A stretch of 64,000 nt of DNA, taken from Chamaelirium japonicum (Eukaryota > Streptophyta > Magnoliopsida > Liliales > Melanthiaceae). Under the pieces are notes generated by a model. It ran no database searches, was not told where the DNA came from, and saw only the letters and a program-made list of their open reading frames with translations. Made by a program: the position numbers and the translations under genes. Positions 43,325 to 55,752 of this stretch are shown here, in pieces. Every line of letters begins with the position of its first letter. Positions within the stretch are counted from its first letter, which is position 1. The stretch covers positions 46,253,979-46,317,978 of the forward strand of contig OX393557.1 of the NCBI GenBank assembly GCA_947650365.1, written 5' to 3'.

Positions 43325-46300
43325 TGTAACACCTGTGGTGTTAGATTTGAGAATAATAGAAATCCTCCATGGCTAGTTTCGTCTTTTTGCAGCCAGACTT
43401 TTTCTTTGGGCTTTTTCCCAATAAATGGATCGTAAACCTATGAGATATTTTACGTTCACATTCTCCGTAACTTCGAGCATGTCACGATGGTGCGTTCCGT
43501 GCAACGATCATGTGTATGCGCAGCCAGTTTCGGCAGCCCGGCAGGTAAACCCTAGAAAAACGATAATTGGTCGATAGTTGTAGCTATTTTATTTCTTGCA
43601 AGAGATCGGGTGATCGGATCATAACGAAAAAAGATACGTTAGGTGAGGCTCTGAGAGAGCCTTCCAATGAGCCTGAGTTAGGGTCGATCCGACACCCGGA
43701 TGAATAGTTATTGCTATTTTGAGTTTTGGAGTCTTTCCTTCTTTTCGGGAGATCCAGAAGTTAGAAAATTATGTACCAAGCGCTAACGCATTTGCGTTGA
43801 CGAGACCTTTCCAACGAATCCTCTCGGGCCCTATTTCAACTTGCGGTTTGATAGTTACGACTTATTATTCTTTTCAGCCCGGTTGATGGACGAATCGCAC
43901 CCGGATTCCAACCGAGCCCGGTTCAGGGCTCGGGACCGAGCCCGACTAGCCCTGGAGCCTGCCTCCCGGTCTCCTAGCATAGCTTAAGCTCTCCTGACCT
44001 CCCTCCCCAGTGATTTAAAATCCGAAATTCGGATGGTAATTATCGGGTAAGATTTCAGGATGATAAATCCATATCTTTTAGTCCTTATCCCTTCCCCCTT
44101 ATTAGGAAACCTTAACCGACCCTATCCCCAACCCATATCCACAACATCTCCCCCCCCCCCTTATATATATGAACCGAGAGAGAGGGAGAGAAATAGAGAG
44201 AGAACGGGAGAGAGAGAGAAGGACGTAGTAGAGAGAGAGAACGGGAGAGAAATATAGAGAGAGAGAGAGAGAACGGGAGAAGAAGAGAGAGAACGCGAGA
44301 GTCAGAGAGAGAAGGAGGAGGGATCGAGGGAGATGGAGCACCGACCCGCCCCTCGCCGGAGCCCCGGCGAGCACGCCGAGACCCCCAGGTCAGCCACCCT
44401 TCTCTTCTCATCCCCTCCGCGACCCAACCCCGCGACCCCCGGCCCTTCCTCCTCCCTTGCCGCGGCCCGCACGAGCGGACACCGCCGCCGCACCGAACCG
44501 AGCCTCTCCCGGCCGGCGATCGCCGACGCACCACCACCGGCCGTAGACCCCGTGCGAGCCCCTCTCCGTCCGAGCCCTTGGGAGTCCAACGGCCGCTCCG
44601 GCCGCCTCCCCCCGCGCCTCCTCCGTGGGGGTGGTGCGGGAGAGGCCGGCCGAGCGCCCGCCGGCGCTCCAGGCCGCCCCTCCAGTCAGCCGCCGGCGCG
44701 CAGGAAACCCCCCCCCCTGGGCTGGTTTCGGTCTCATGGAGAAGAAGAAGTTGGGGGGGGGGGCAAAGCAGTAATTTCAGGTTAATAATTAAACCCAGAC
44801 CCGACTGCACTGCAACCCGACCCGCTTAAGTGCACAGCAGACCCACAGACCCGGCCCAACAGTGAACCGGTCTGGTTCACCTGAACCAGACCCATGAACC
44901 AGTCGATTTTGGTTCGACTGCCATTTCTCCGTCCGAACTCGGAATTGGACGAAACTAGCGCCATTTCGACCGGCTCGGAAAATACTACCTGTTGGCCATA
45001 GTCTAGAATAGTAATTATACTATTTAATACCCTGTTTTATCCTTTGACCCGATATTATCGTGGTACCGTGGTTTGACCGCCGTTTTATCGTCCGAACTCG
45101 GATTCGGACGAAACTAGCGGTATTGTGCTCAGAATATTAAGTCCCACCTTTTAAACCTAGAATATAACCCTAGAACCTCTTCTACCCTAGTGAACCAACC
45201 ATGCGATCGGTTTCACCGGTTCTACGTGGTTTGACCCGAAACCATTCGACCGAAGTCGGATTCCAGCGAAACTGGAGCCATCGGAAAGGGTTCTTTGAGC
45301 CTGATTCGATGAGTAGGTTTAGCTTCTATTTACTTGATTGGCCTAGTATTGTTTAGGTTCGAGTTCTTCAATCGCACGGAATTGCGTGCTGTCGACTCAA
45401 TGTTGGTCCCCTATCGAGGGTGCCCGACTATCCTTGGTATAGAACCCTCGTCGTTGACTCTTATGTTTTTAATCGATAGCATTGTGATATAGAGCTGTGC
45501 ATGTTATCAGACTGTGATCATGGTGATCCAACGGAGACGGATCAGAAGCAACTAGCAAGCCGGAGTCATGTGCGATCGACAACCAGGTGACATCTACTAC
45601 CCTTGCGTGGTCTTTAATAGTGGGAAATGAGAATGACTAAGGGTAGGTGTCCATGACACTGCATGCGGGCCCCGCCGGGCATCGTCGCATGTGGTCAAGT
45701 GGACCCCGCCTTGCATGCGGAGTCGCGAGTCCGGCGATGCATGCTTAAAATATTAACAAAATAATAATAATAATTGCTAGCTTTTGATTGTATGGACACC
45801 GTAATTAGGATTCCCTTAAATTAAATAATAAATTGAATAACTAATAATTATCGAAGCCCACCCTCCTGAGAGAAGTATGGCAACCCTAACACACGGGTCA
45901 CTGGGATGAGTGTTTTACTTTATTGATTTATTATGTCGCATGGGTTGCGAGAGCAGTACGGGACCAGGGGTAAATTGTTGAAAATTGATAAGCATTAAAT
46001 AGACTTTTTGTAGCTTCATTGTATATATTGAAAGATGTTATATGTGAATCTACCTGGTTAGAGGGTAGGGACCCCGTATGCGCATGGGCCGTGAACCACC
46101 CTGCACGTACAGCCGAAGTTAAGTAGGTTAGGGGTCACGGGCAAGGGTTGTGGTAAAGCCAATAGGAGGTGCCCTCGAGTAGGGATTGGCCTAGCAGCCC
46201 TGTCCCGGGGAGTTGAAGTCCCTATAGTAAAGCAAGTTGGGCGGTAGAGCTCCACCGTGAAAGACGGGAAACCCCTTATGATCATCTGGGTGACTAGTGC

Positions 46301-47432
46301 ATGGTGTTGGTGGATGCACGGCGAGAGAGTTGGCCCTCTATATCGAAATAAAAGGCCCTATAGTAATTCCCGACCGGCGGCAGGATGAACAAAATATCCG
46401 GGGTTCACATTTTGATAGAGTGTGTTTTATCTGTACATGAATTTAGAATTGTATGACTGTTCACATGATGATCTCGTGACTTTAAATGAATGTCTTATTT
46501 AGTTTGTTCTTTAATGCTGTAGAACATTGTTCTTTAATGCATGTGAATATAGACTATTGATAGGTTTAGGTATCATTCTGCAAACTTTGATTCTACTAGA
46601 ACTGATAGATCTCATCTTAATTTATTAAGATTGGTCGTCTCATATTATTATAGACTATTAGGATGTCACTAGCCATTAATTTGGCTAATCTCCCAATTTT
46701 CTATTGGGGGCTACTCTTTCCCACGAGTAGGCTCAGTTGCAGGTCAGGAGGCTTAGGAGTAGCAGTAGGATTCCAGAGGCGAAGTTGGAGTAGCAGCTTT
46801 ACCTTTCTACTTAGTACGTCCATTTTGTCGTCTTTTCTCTTTAGACATTGTAATTGTATTGGAATAAGAGTTTTCATCAGTTAGTTAGTATTCTATGGTC
46901 GTAGTTGCAATGGTTCCAGCTGAATTCTTTTGGGTAGGCCTTTCCTCAAGGCCCCAAGCCTAGGATAGATCATGATGAAAATATAAGTGCATATAAATGA
47001 CTAAATTGATTAACCTTGTAGATAGGAACCCTAAACTGGTGCACCCGAGTGTTAGGTAGTGGGTAAAACCACTTGGCTAGCCGTAGGAGGCTTGAGCCTC
47101 GTGCTCCCTCAGATAGACTCCTGTCAGCATGTAGTGGCACCGATAGGTCACTCATACTGAGAGGATATGCCTTTTGAAGGTCGAGCCTTACTAGATAATG
47201 TCTTCTCTCTATTGATATTTCTCTTTCTTTGTTTTTTTAATAAAAATGTTTTTGAAAAATCAAATTTTAAAGATTCCCCTCTTGTTTCTCTCTCCTTCTT
47301 GTTTTTCATATTAGAGAGCGTAGAAGCCCTGTGAGAACCCAAATTGGTGTAATTAATTGACCAGACCCAAAATCCCATCTTTTTCTCACCTCACACCCCA
47401 GGGATCGGTCTCCAGATTTCTGGGGCGTGACA
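43325..47432 (+). repeat. Left LTR of the LARD-like element
   Basis: TGTAACACCTGTGG ... GGGGCGTGACA, 4108 bp. About 44160-44335 is GA-rich, followed by a very GC-rich stretch to about 44720 with an ATG at 44333, resembling a transcribed leader. The rest is AT-rich and non-coding; long Arg- or Pro-rich frames there are composition artefacts. Confidence 0.88.
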
Positions 47433-50053
47433 GCTGGTATCAGAGCTTAGGGATATGTTCCTAGGGGTTTTGTTAGGATGTGGTTCGTGTCTTGCGATTC
47501 TTTCTTCGGAAAGTTTAGACTCTAGTGGTGTTAGAATGTTTTCTAGAGATTGTATAGATAGTGAGTCGATAGAATTCTCGTAGTAGCTAGTGGTGGTATA
47601 GCGATTATTTCTAAGGATAAGGACCTAGGGTTAATCATACTTGGGGAACTGGTTTTGTTTAAGGAATTGATTTGTAACTAAGAACTGTCTATGATTGAGT
47701 TTTTGATTGATCGAGAATCGTGAATCAATCTATATGTCGTATGCGTATGATTGTATTAGAACTCTGATGTGCTATAATGTTTAGGTTTAGAGTTAGTCGT
47801 TGCAACTCGGGTGATAATTCTTAAGAAGGAGCCACTTGGAACATCTTAACCAAGGGTGGTGTTTCTTGATCTCTAGGCATAAGCATAGTGTTTGAGTCTA
47901 TATCGGAGTATAGGTTGGGAGTCTTCTAATATGGATTCTCTTGAACTTTCTAGTGGTAAGGAGCTGACCAAGGACTGGATATTCAACTATAGTTAGTAAT
48001 TTGGTTGATTGGTTTTGGAAATGATGTATTTGAATATATCTGGAAGGATGTATATCCTTGATGGTTTATTTGGCATGGTTGTGAGGTTACTCTTTTTGTT
48101 GGTTTTGTTATTTTTCATTGACCCTAAGCGCTAGAAACCTAGTCGGTGTTTTATGATTCCTTGATCTTTGTTGACCCTTAGTATTTAGAGACCTAGTCAG
48201 TATTTAGGATCCCTTGATCTTCGTTGACCCTTAGTACTAGAGACTTAGTTGGTGTTTTAGGATTCCTTGATTCTTGTTGACCATTGGTATTAGAGACCTA
48301 GTTGGTGTTTTTAGGATTGTCCAATTTCTCGATAGATGTATAATAATTAAATTAGTTTTCTTGTTAAATCTCTCTGGTGTATCGTGGGTTATAATTAGCT
48401 TGGTGTAGAGCTTGTGTGTTTTTTTTTAATGGATCCTATGAGTAATAATGATGACTCGTGGGGATAATGGTTTCAAGGAGTACACCAGGAGATGAAAATC
48501 TCAGGTGATAGTTTGAAATCCTCTTGGTTTGTAGATTACGGGATACCTTGATAGTGACTCTTGCGAAAGAGTACGCACTGTTCCTAGGGAACTTTGGCGG
48601 TGGATGATGATTGTCTGGTAGAGGACATACTGTGGCTACGCACTGACTCTTCGGAGGCTTTGGCGGTTGGTTTCGCAGTTCTTATTGGAACTCGCGGGAG
48701 AGAGCGCACTGACTAGATGACAGTGACGTTAAGATAGAATTGAGATAATTGAGTACTAGAGAGATGTTAGCGACGATGTCTAGAGGACTGCCTATGCTTA
48801 TAAAATTTGGGAATGCCTTATCAGTTGGACTCTTAAGAATGATCATTATTCTGCTGATTCACCTCGCTTTGTTTCTAATTATTATTTGATTCTAGTAACT
48901 TTCGTTTGCTTCAGTTTCTTTTGAGTGATTGCCTTTAGTTCTCAGAATGTTAAGATTGTGCTAGTTCCCTCAGTTGTCCTTTTTCTAAGTTGTCTCTATT
49001 TGTCTCGGGTCCTTTATTCTCATCTTTGTATAGTTGCGAGGTTTTCGTCTAACTATCTCGATGATTAGTTTAGGGTAGAATTTAGTACTTGGTATCGATC
49101 TGCTCAGTCGATATTAGTTGGCCATTAGTTTTCCAGTAGGTAGTTTCTTCAGCCAACTCATAATAGTTTGGTTTAGGATCGATCCCCTTGTCTTGTAGTG
49201 AGTCAATGAGATGACTATCTATTGTCAGAGTGTAGCTATCTAGTTTGGACCCACTTGAGAAACAGATTTTTCGGGCATTTGTTCTTTAGTTTCTTGAGCA
49301 GTATTGGTAGTTCGGTTAGTATAGGTGTTGGTCTCATATGAATCTTATAGGATTTTAGTTTAGTATTAGATACACATTAGGCGTACTAGTTGAGACATCT
49401 CTTTTGTCAAATCATTCTGGAATGTGTACTTAAGCATATGTGTATGAGCGCATATGTGTAGTATATATTGCTATGATTGTAGAGTCGATACCAAAAGTAT
49501 AAATTATATATGGGTGTATGGGCGCTCATATACATTGATATACCTTTTATATCGGCACTGACAAGTGAGTGCATTTTAAGTTTCTGAATCTATGAGTTTT
49601 GGTAGTTACCCTACCAAGGAGGACACCCCTCGGTGGTACTAATAAGGGGGATATGATGCCCCTTATCAAGGCAGGGTTAATGATCAGAACTCATGATTTT
49701 GGTCTAATCCGTAATGCTTAGAATGTGAAATGGAAACCAAAACTCGTATTCACGATGTGAGAATTGGGAAGTTCATTTCTATTCTAATAATTATGAGACT
49801 CGATTCGTATAATGTTTAGGTTAGTAGAGAGAGTAGAATTGTGAGTAGTAGAGGGTCAGGGTATTCTTTTAGTAAGATTTGGTGCAGTGACTTGGCTTTC
49901 TTGTTGGCATTGTTAGTGAGGATGTTTGCGCTCGTTATAGTTAACTTTTCATTGCTATGTTGCTCTTGTTTTGGTAGTAGAGATGAGTGGACTCGTATAT
50001 ATGGTTTTTGTAGTTGAATTTTCGGGACGAAATTTTTTTTAAGGTGTGTAGGT
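47433..50053 (+). other. Non-coding interior of the LARD-like element
   Basis: No reading frame with a recognisable gag or pol domain. A four-copy tandem repeat with a unit of about 57 bp (GTTGACCCTTAGTA, GAGACCTAGT, TTCCTTGATC blocks) lies at about 48112-48330. The remainder is T-rich unique sequence. The polypurine-type tract ends at 50053. Confidence 0.8.
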
Positions 50054-53000
50054 TGTAACACCTGTGGTGTTAGATTTGAGAATAATAGAAATCCTCCATG
50101 GCTAGTTTCGTCTTTTTGCAGCCAGACTTTTTCTTCGGGCTTTTTTCCAATAAATGGATCGTAAACCTATGAGATGTTTTACGTTCACATTCTCCATAAC
50201 TTCGAGCATGTCACGCTGGTGCGTTCCGTGCAACGATCATGTGTATGCGCAGCCAGTTTCGACAGCCCGGCAGGTAAACCCTAGAAAAACGATAATTGGT
50301 CGATAGTTGTAGCTGTTTTGTTTCTTGCAAGAGATCGGGTGATCGGATCGTAACGAAACAAGATACGTTAGGTGAGGCTCTGAGAGAGCCTTCCAATGAG
50401 CCTGAGTTAGGGTCGATCCGACACCCGGGTGAATAGTTATTGCTATTTTAAGTTTTGGAGTCTTTCCTTCTTTTCGGGAGATTCAGAAGTCAGAAAATTA
50501 TGTACCAAGCGCTAACGCGTTGACGAGACCTTTCCAACGAATCCTCTCGGGCCCTATTTCAACTTGCGGTTTGATAGTTATGACTTATTATTCTTTTCAG
50601 CCCGGTTGATGGACAAATCGCACCCGGATTCCAACCGAGCCCGGTTCAGGGCTCGGGACCGAGCCCGACCAGCCCTGGAGCCTGCCTCCCGGTCTCCTAG
50701 CATAGCTTAAGCTCTCCTGACCTCCCTCCCCAGTGATTTAAAATCCGAAATTCGGATGGTAATTATCGGGTAAGATTTCAGGATGATAAATCCATATCTT
50801 TTAGTCCTTATCCCTTCCCCCTTATTAGGAAACCTTAACCGACCCTATCCCCAACCCATATCCACAACAGCCCCCCCCCCTTATATATATGAACCGAGAG
50901 AGAGGGAGAGAAATAGAGAGAGAACGGGAGAGAGAGAGAGAAGGACGTAGTAGAGAGAGAGAGAGAACGGGAGAGAAATATAGAGAGAGAGAGCGAGAGA
51001 ACGGGAGAAGAAGAGAGAGAACGCGAGAGTCAGAGAGAGAAGGAGGAGGGATCGAGGGAGATGGAGCACCGACCCGCCCCTCACCGGAGCCCCGGCGAGC
51101 ACGCCGAGACCCCCAGGTCAGCCACCCTTCTCCTCTCATCCCCTCCGCGACCCAACCCCGCGACCCCCGGCCCTTCCTCCTCCCTTGCCGCGGCCCGCAC
51201 GAGCGGACACCGCCGCCGCACCGAACCGAGCCTCTCCCGGCGATCGCCGGCGCACCACCACCGGCCGTAGACCCCGCGCGAGCCCCCCTCCGTCCGAGCC
51301 CTTGGGAGTCCGACGGCCGCTCCGGCCGTCTCCCCCCACGCCTCCTCCGTGGGGGTGGTGCGGGAGAGGCTAGCCGAGCGCTCACCGGCGCTCCAGGCCG
51401 CCCCTCCCGTCGGCCGCCGGCGCGCAGGAAACCCCCCCCCCCCCCCCGGCTGGTTTCGGTCTCGTGGAGAAGAAGAAGTTGGGGGGGGGGCAAAGTAGTA
51501 ATTTCAGGTTAATAATTAAACCCAGACCCAACTGCACTGCAACCCGACCCGCTTAAGTGCACAGCAGACCCACAGACCCGGCCCAACAGTGAACCGGTCT
51601 GGTTCACCTGAACCAGACCCATGAACCAGTCGATTTTGGTTCGACTGCCATTTTTCCGTCCGAACTCGGAATTGGACGAAACTAGCGCCATTTCGACCGG
51701 CTCAGAAAATACTACCTGTTGGCCATAGTCTAGAATAGTAATTGTACTATTTAATACCCTATTTTATCCTTTGACCTGATATTATTGTGGTACCGTGGTT
51801 TGACCGCCGTTTTATCGTCCGAACTCGGATTCGGACGAAACTAGCGGTATTGTGCTCAGAATATTGAGTCCCACCTTTTAAACCTAGAATATAACCCTAG
51901 AACCTCTTCTACCCTAGTGAACCAACCATGCGATCGGTTTCACCGGTTCTACGTGGTTTGACCCGAAACCATTCGACCGAAGTCGGATTCCAGCGAAACT
52001 GGAACCATCGGAAAGGGTTCTTCGAGCCCGATTCGATGAGTAGGTTTAGCTTCTATTTACTTGATTGGCCTAGTATTGTTTAGGTTCGAGTTCTTCAATC
52101 GCACGGAATTACGTGCTGTCGACTCAATGTTGGTCCCCTATCGAGGGTGCCCGACTATCCTTGGCATAGAACCCTCATCGTTGACTCTTATGTTTTAATC
52201 GATAGCATTGTGATATAGAGCTGTGCATGTTATCAGACTGTGATCATGGTGATCCAACGGAGACGGATCAGAAGCAACTAGCAAGCCGGAGTCGTGTGCG
52301 ATCGACAACCAAGTGACATCTACTACCCTTGCGTGGTCTTTAATAGTGGGAAATGAGAATGACTAAGGGTAGGTGTCCATGACACTGCATGCGGGCCCCG
52401 CCGGGCATCGTCGCATGTGGTCAAGTGGACCCCGCCTTGCATGCGGAGTTGCGAGTCCGGCGACGCATGCTTAAAATATTAACAAAATAATAATAATGAT
52501 TGCTAGCTTTTGATTGTATGGACACCGTAATTAGGATTCCCTTAAATTAAATAATAAATTGAATAACTAATAATTATCGGAGCCCACCCTCCTGAGAGAA
52601 GTATGGCAACCCTAGCACACGGGTCACTGGGATGAGTGTTTTACTTTATTGATTTATTATGTCGTATGGGTTGCGAGAGCAGTACGGGACCAGGGGTAAA
52701 TTGTTGGAAATTGATAAGCAATAAATAGACTTTTTATAGCTTCATTGTATATATTGAAAGATGTTATATGTGAATCTACCTGGTTAGAGGGTAGGGACCC
52801 CGTACGCGCATGTGTCGTGAACCACCCTGCGCGTACAGCCGAAGTTAAATAGGTTAGGGGTCACGGGCAAGGGTTGTGGTAAAGCCAATAGGAGGTGCCC
52901 TCGAGTAGGGATTGGCCTAGCAGCCCTGTCCCGGGGAGTTGAAGTCCCCATAGTAAAGCGAGTTGGGCGGTAGAGCTCCACCGTGAAAGACGGGAAACCC

Positions 53001-54187
53001 CTTATGATCATCTGGGTGACTAGTGCATGGTGTTGGTGGATGCACGGCGAGAGAGTTGGCCCTCTACATCGAAATAAAAGGCCCTATAGTAATGCCCGAC
53101 CGGGGGCAGGATGAACAAAATATCCGGGGTTCACATTTTGATAGAGTGTGTTTTATCTGTACATGAATTTAGAATTGTATGACTATTCACATGATGATCT
53201 CGTGACTTTAAATGAATGTCTTATTTAGTTTGTTCTTTAATGCTGTAGAACATTGAATGGACTTTAGGTTAGATAACCTCGTGACAGTAGGAATTGCATG
53301 TGAATATAGACTATTGATAGGTTTAGGTATCATTCTGCAAACTTTGATTCTACTAGAACTGATAGATCTCATCTTAATTTATTAAGATTGGTCGTCTCAT
53401 ATTATTATAGACTATTAGGATGTCACTAGCCATTAATTTGGCTAATCTTCCAATTTCCTATTGGGGGCTACTCTTTCCCACGAGTAGGCTCAGTTGCAGG
53501 TCAGGAGGCTCAGGAGTAGCAGTAGGATTCCAGAGGCGGAGTTGGAGTAGCAGCTTTACCTTTCTGTTTAGTACGTCCATTTTGTCGTCTTTTCTCTTTA
53601 GACATTGTAATTGTATTGGAATAAGAGTTTTCATTAGTTAGTTAGTATTCTATGGTTGTAGTTGCAATGGTTCCAGCTGAATTCTTTTGGGTAGGCCTTT
53701 CCTCAAGGCCCCAAGCCTAGGATAGATCATGATGAAAATATAAGTGCATATAAATGACTAAATTGATTAACCTTGTAGATAGGAACCCTAGACTGGTGCA
53801 CCCGAGTGTTAGGTAGTGGGTAAAACCACTTGGCTAGCCGTAGGAGGCTTGAGCCTCGTGCTCCCTCAGATAGACTCCTGTCAGCATGTAGTGGCACCGA
53901 TAGGTCACTCATACTGAGAGGATATGCCTTTTGAAGGTCGAGCCTTACTAGATAATGTCTTCTCTCTATTGATATTTCTCTTTCTTTGTTTTTTTAATAA
54001 AAATGTTTTTGAAAAATCAAATTTTAAAGATTCCCCTCTTGTTTCTCTCTACTTCTTGTTTTTCATATTAGAGAGCGTAGAAGCCCTGTGAGAACCCAAA
54101 TTGGTGTAATTAATTGACCAGACCCAAAATCCCATCTTTTTCTCACCTCACACCCCAGGGATCGGTCTCCAGATTTCTGGGGCGTGA
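50054..54187 (+). repeat. Right LTR of the LARD-like element
   Basis: Parallel to the left LTR along its whole length, including the GA-rich and GC-rich block (50890-51440). It ends ...GGGGCGTGA and lacks the final CA; foreign sequence follows at once. Confidence 0.88.
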
Positions 54188-54368
54188 TCGAGAGACCGAG
54201 GGAGGTCGCATATCCCTATCGCACAAGGGGAGCCGCCTATAGGTCGCACACTGCCTCTGATAAATTTTTTTTTTATTCACAGCCTCCTCGTCGCCATCGA
54301 CGACCGAAGAGGCCGAGGCCGGAGAGGAGAATGTTGAAACCCTAGGTTGGCTTTGGTACCATGTTACG

Positions 54369-54412
<44 letters not shown>

Positions 54413-54508
54413 AGGGTTTGGGAAGAAAACTCCTTGTATTAATCTTGACATTACATAAGACTACATCTCCTTATATAAGGAGAGAACGCATACCATTACA
54501 ATACCACA
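54188..54508 (-). mobile_element. Minus-strand LTR retroelement remnant, short LTR
   Basis: Read on the minus strand, 54508-54362 starts TGTGGTATTG, has a TATATAAGG motif and a (GA)n/(CT)n run, and ends TTCGTAACA. It is followed by TGGTACCAAAGCC, which resembles a decayed TGGTATCAGAGCC primer-binding site. After that comes AACCTAGGGTTTC and a GC-rich start of an interior (ATGGCGACGAGG). The interior is cut at 54188. This is likely a copia-type element with a 147-bp LTR. No target duplication was found. Confidence 0.5.
54366..54411. repeat. (GA)n microsatellite
   Basis: About 20 GA dinucleotides inside the short minus-strand LTR. Confidence 0.9.
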
Positions 54509-54567
54509 ACTAAGGTGGGACTAAATCGCCTTATTGAAGTTTCATGTTGCAGCATGAAACACAGGGT

Positions 54568-55650
54568 TCATGTTGCAGGATGAAAGGCTATGGTCCCATT
54601 GAGAAGCATCGTGCCAAACTCTATCAGCTTGTTGGTCTCAGGCATCACCTCCTTCACGGCAGGAACTGAGCAGAAGCGGTCAGCCCACCAGGCCAGTAGC
54701 GGCATCTTTCCTTCGTCGAGAAGCTTGGTGCCCGACACCTTCTCGGTCGCCCTGACCCAACCCAAGTAGCTGCCGAGGGAGATGTCGAGGTACCCGATGG
54801 CGTCCCCACCGAAGAAACCCTTCCCTTTGCTGCATTTCTCGAAGGCCCCCTCCAACAGCTGCAACCCAGCAGTCACCTGCCCCAATGATTCCGCCTTCGC
54901 CTCCTCCGTCGCCGCAAATAGGATTCCCCTAAGAGCAGGATACCACTGCATGCATGCATTCGCCAAATCCCATGTACGAGAATCATAATACAATATGTTA
55001 GACATTATACAACGTCTACACCACGTACGTCTACTGTATGGGATACATACCCTTCTATAATTGTCTATATATTTGGCCTATTGACCTTAATGAGAAGCAA
55101 ACTCTTCTCCGAAAACTCTAGAATCTTAAGTACATGTACCACTTGTATTACTTATATTCTTAATACATAGGTTAAGGTGTGCCCAACCACCTCCCACTAC
55201 AGGGATGTCATCTTTTCTCAACAAAAAAAAAATTATTCCTCTCCCTTCTCTCTCTCCTAGGGTTAGTGTTCCTGACACAATCTAATGATGATCAATACGG
55301 CGGGAAGGTAGTACCTTATCATCAATGTAGTGAGCCCAGAAGCGGGCGATGGCGCAGTCATATGGGTCGGAGGGGACGATGGCGGGCCCGGAGGCAGGCC
55401 AGACCTGGTCTATGTACTGGACGATGATCATGGACTCGCAGAGGGTCCGCCCGTTGTGGATGAGGACGGGGATCTTCTTGTAGATGGGATTGGAGGCGAT
55501 GAGCAGCTCGCTCTTGGCGCCAAACGTCTCCGGCAGGAACTCGTACGCCACGCCCTTGAGGTTCAGCGCTACCCTCGGCCGGAACAGGAACGGGCTCGGC
55601 CACCAACCCAACACCTTCACCTCTCCTCCTCCTCCTGCCGCCGCCGCCAT
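54568..55650 (-). CDS. Tau-class glutathione S-transferase, two exons (copy 2)
   Basis: Exon 1 is 55650-55315 (112 codons) and exon 2 is 54945-54568 (125 codons and TGA). The intron of 369 bp has a GTAC donor and a CATGCAG acceptor, phase 0 after IDDK, the typical tau-class position. The 237-residue product fits the family (about 220-240). The thioredoxin-like domain (about 9-88) shows the SPF serine, KKIPVLIHNG and ESMIIVQYID. The helical domain has GQVTAGLQLLEGAFEKC, KGFFGGDAIGYLDISLG and PLLAWWADRF, all tau hallmarks. The start ATG is chosen because GST copy 1 begins at the same point; an in-frame ATG 10 codons upstream is less likely. It would conjugate glutathione to electrophiles in the cytosol. 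Both exons are open and it looks functional. A TATA box and as-1-like site lie upstream. Confidence 0.92.
54996..55201. repeat. LTR-like segment in the GST copy 2 intron
   Basis: Bounded by TGTTAGACATTATAC and CCTCCCACTACA, which on either strand gives TG...CA ends, about 206 bp. It is absent from the aligned part of the copy 1 intron, where a MITE is found instead. No target duplication is visible, so an intact solo LTR is not proven. Confidence 0.35.
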
Positions 55651-55696
55651 CTTATCGGAATGGCTTGGGGTCTGCAGCAACTACTTTAGGAGGGGT

Positions 55697-55702
55697 TTTA
55701 TA
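55697..55702 (-). promoter_or_regulatory. TATA box of GST copy 2
   Basis: The minus strand reads TATAAA 47-52 bp upstream of the ATG, at the same distance as in copy 1. Confidence 0.6.
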
Positions 55703-55735
55703 ACAGGGGCGGTTGATTCGAGCTAGCTCAGATGA

Positions 55736-55752
55736 TGTCACTGATGTCGTCA
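55736..55752 (-). promoter_or_regulatory. as-1-like element of GST copy 2
   Basis: The minus strand reads TGACG, seven bases, TGACA, a close match to the tandem TGACG layout of as-1 elements bound by TGA bZIP factors. It sits about 90-100 bp upstream of the ATG, just beyond the TATA box. Such elements give many plant GSTs salicylate, auxin and xenobiotic response. Conservation with copy 1 (2417-2433) supports it. Confidence 0.65.

Larger units (their letters stand above)
43325..54187 (+). mobile_element. LARD-like non-autonomous LTR retrotransposon with 4.1-kb LTRs
   Basis: Two very similar LTRs (43325-47432 and 50054-54187) enclose 2.6 kb without coding capacity. The primer-binding site TGGTATCAGAGC is at 47435. 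A GGGACGAAATTTTTTTTAAGG polypurine-type region ends just before the right LTR, pointing to a Tekay/Del-type chromovirus parent. Giant LTRs with a non-coding interior define LARDs, which must borrow enzymes from an autonomous relative. The LTRs differ by roughly 2% plus a 40-50 bp indel near 53251, so the insertion is probably under 1 million years old. The last two bases of the right LTR and the right-hand target duplication are missing. Confidence 0.85.

Noticed and set aside
44102-44810. Long Pro/Ala/Arg-rich reading frames, repeated at 50825-51512
   Set aside because: Frames are open on both strands in the same GC-rich block of the LARD LTR, which marks composition rather than coding. No domain is recognisable.
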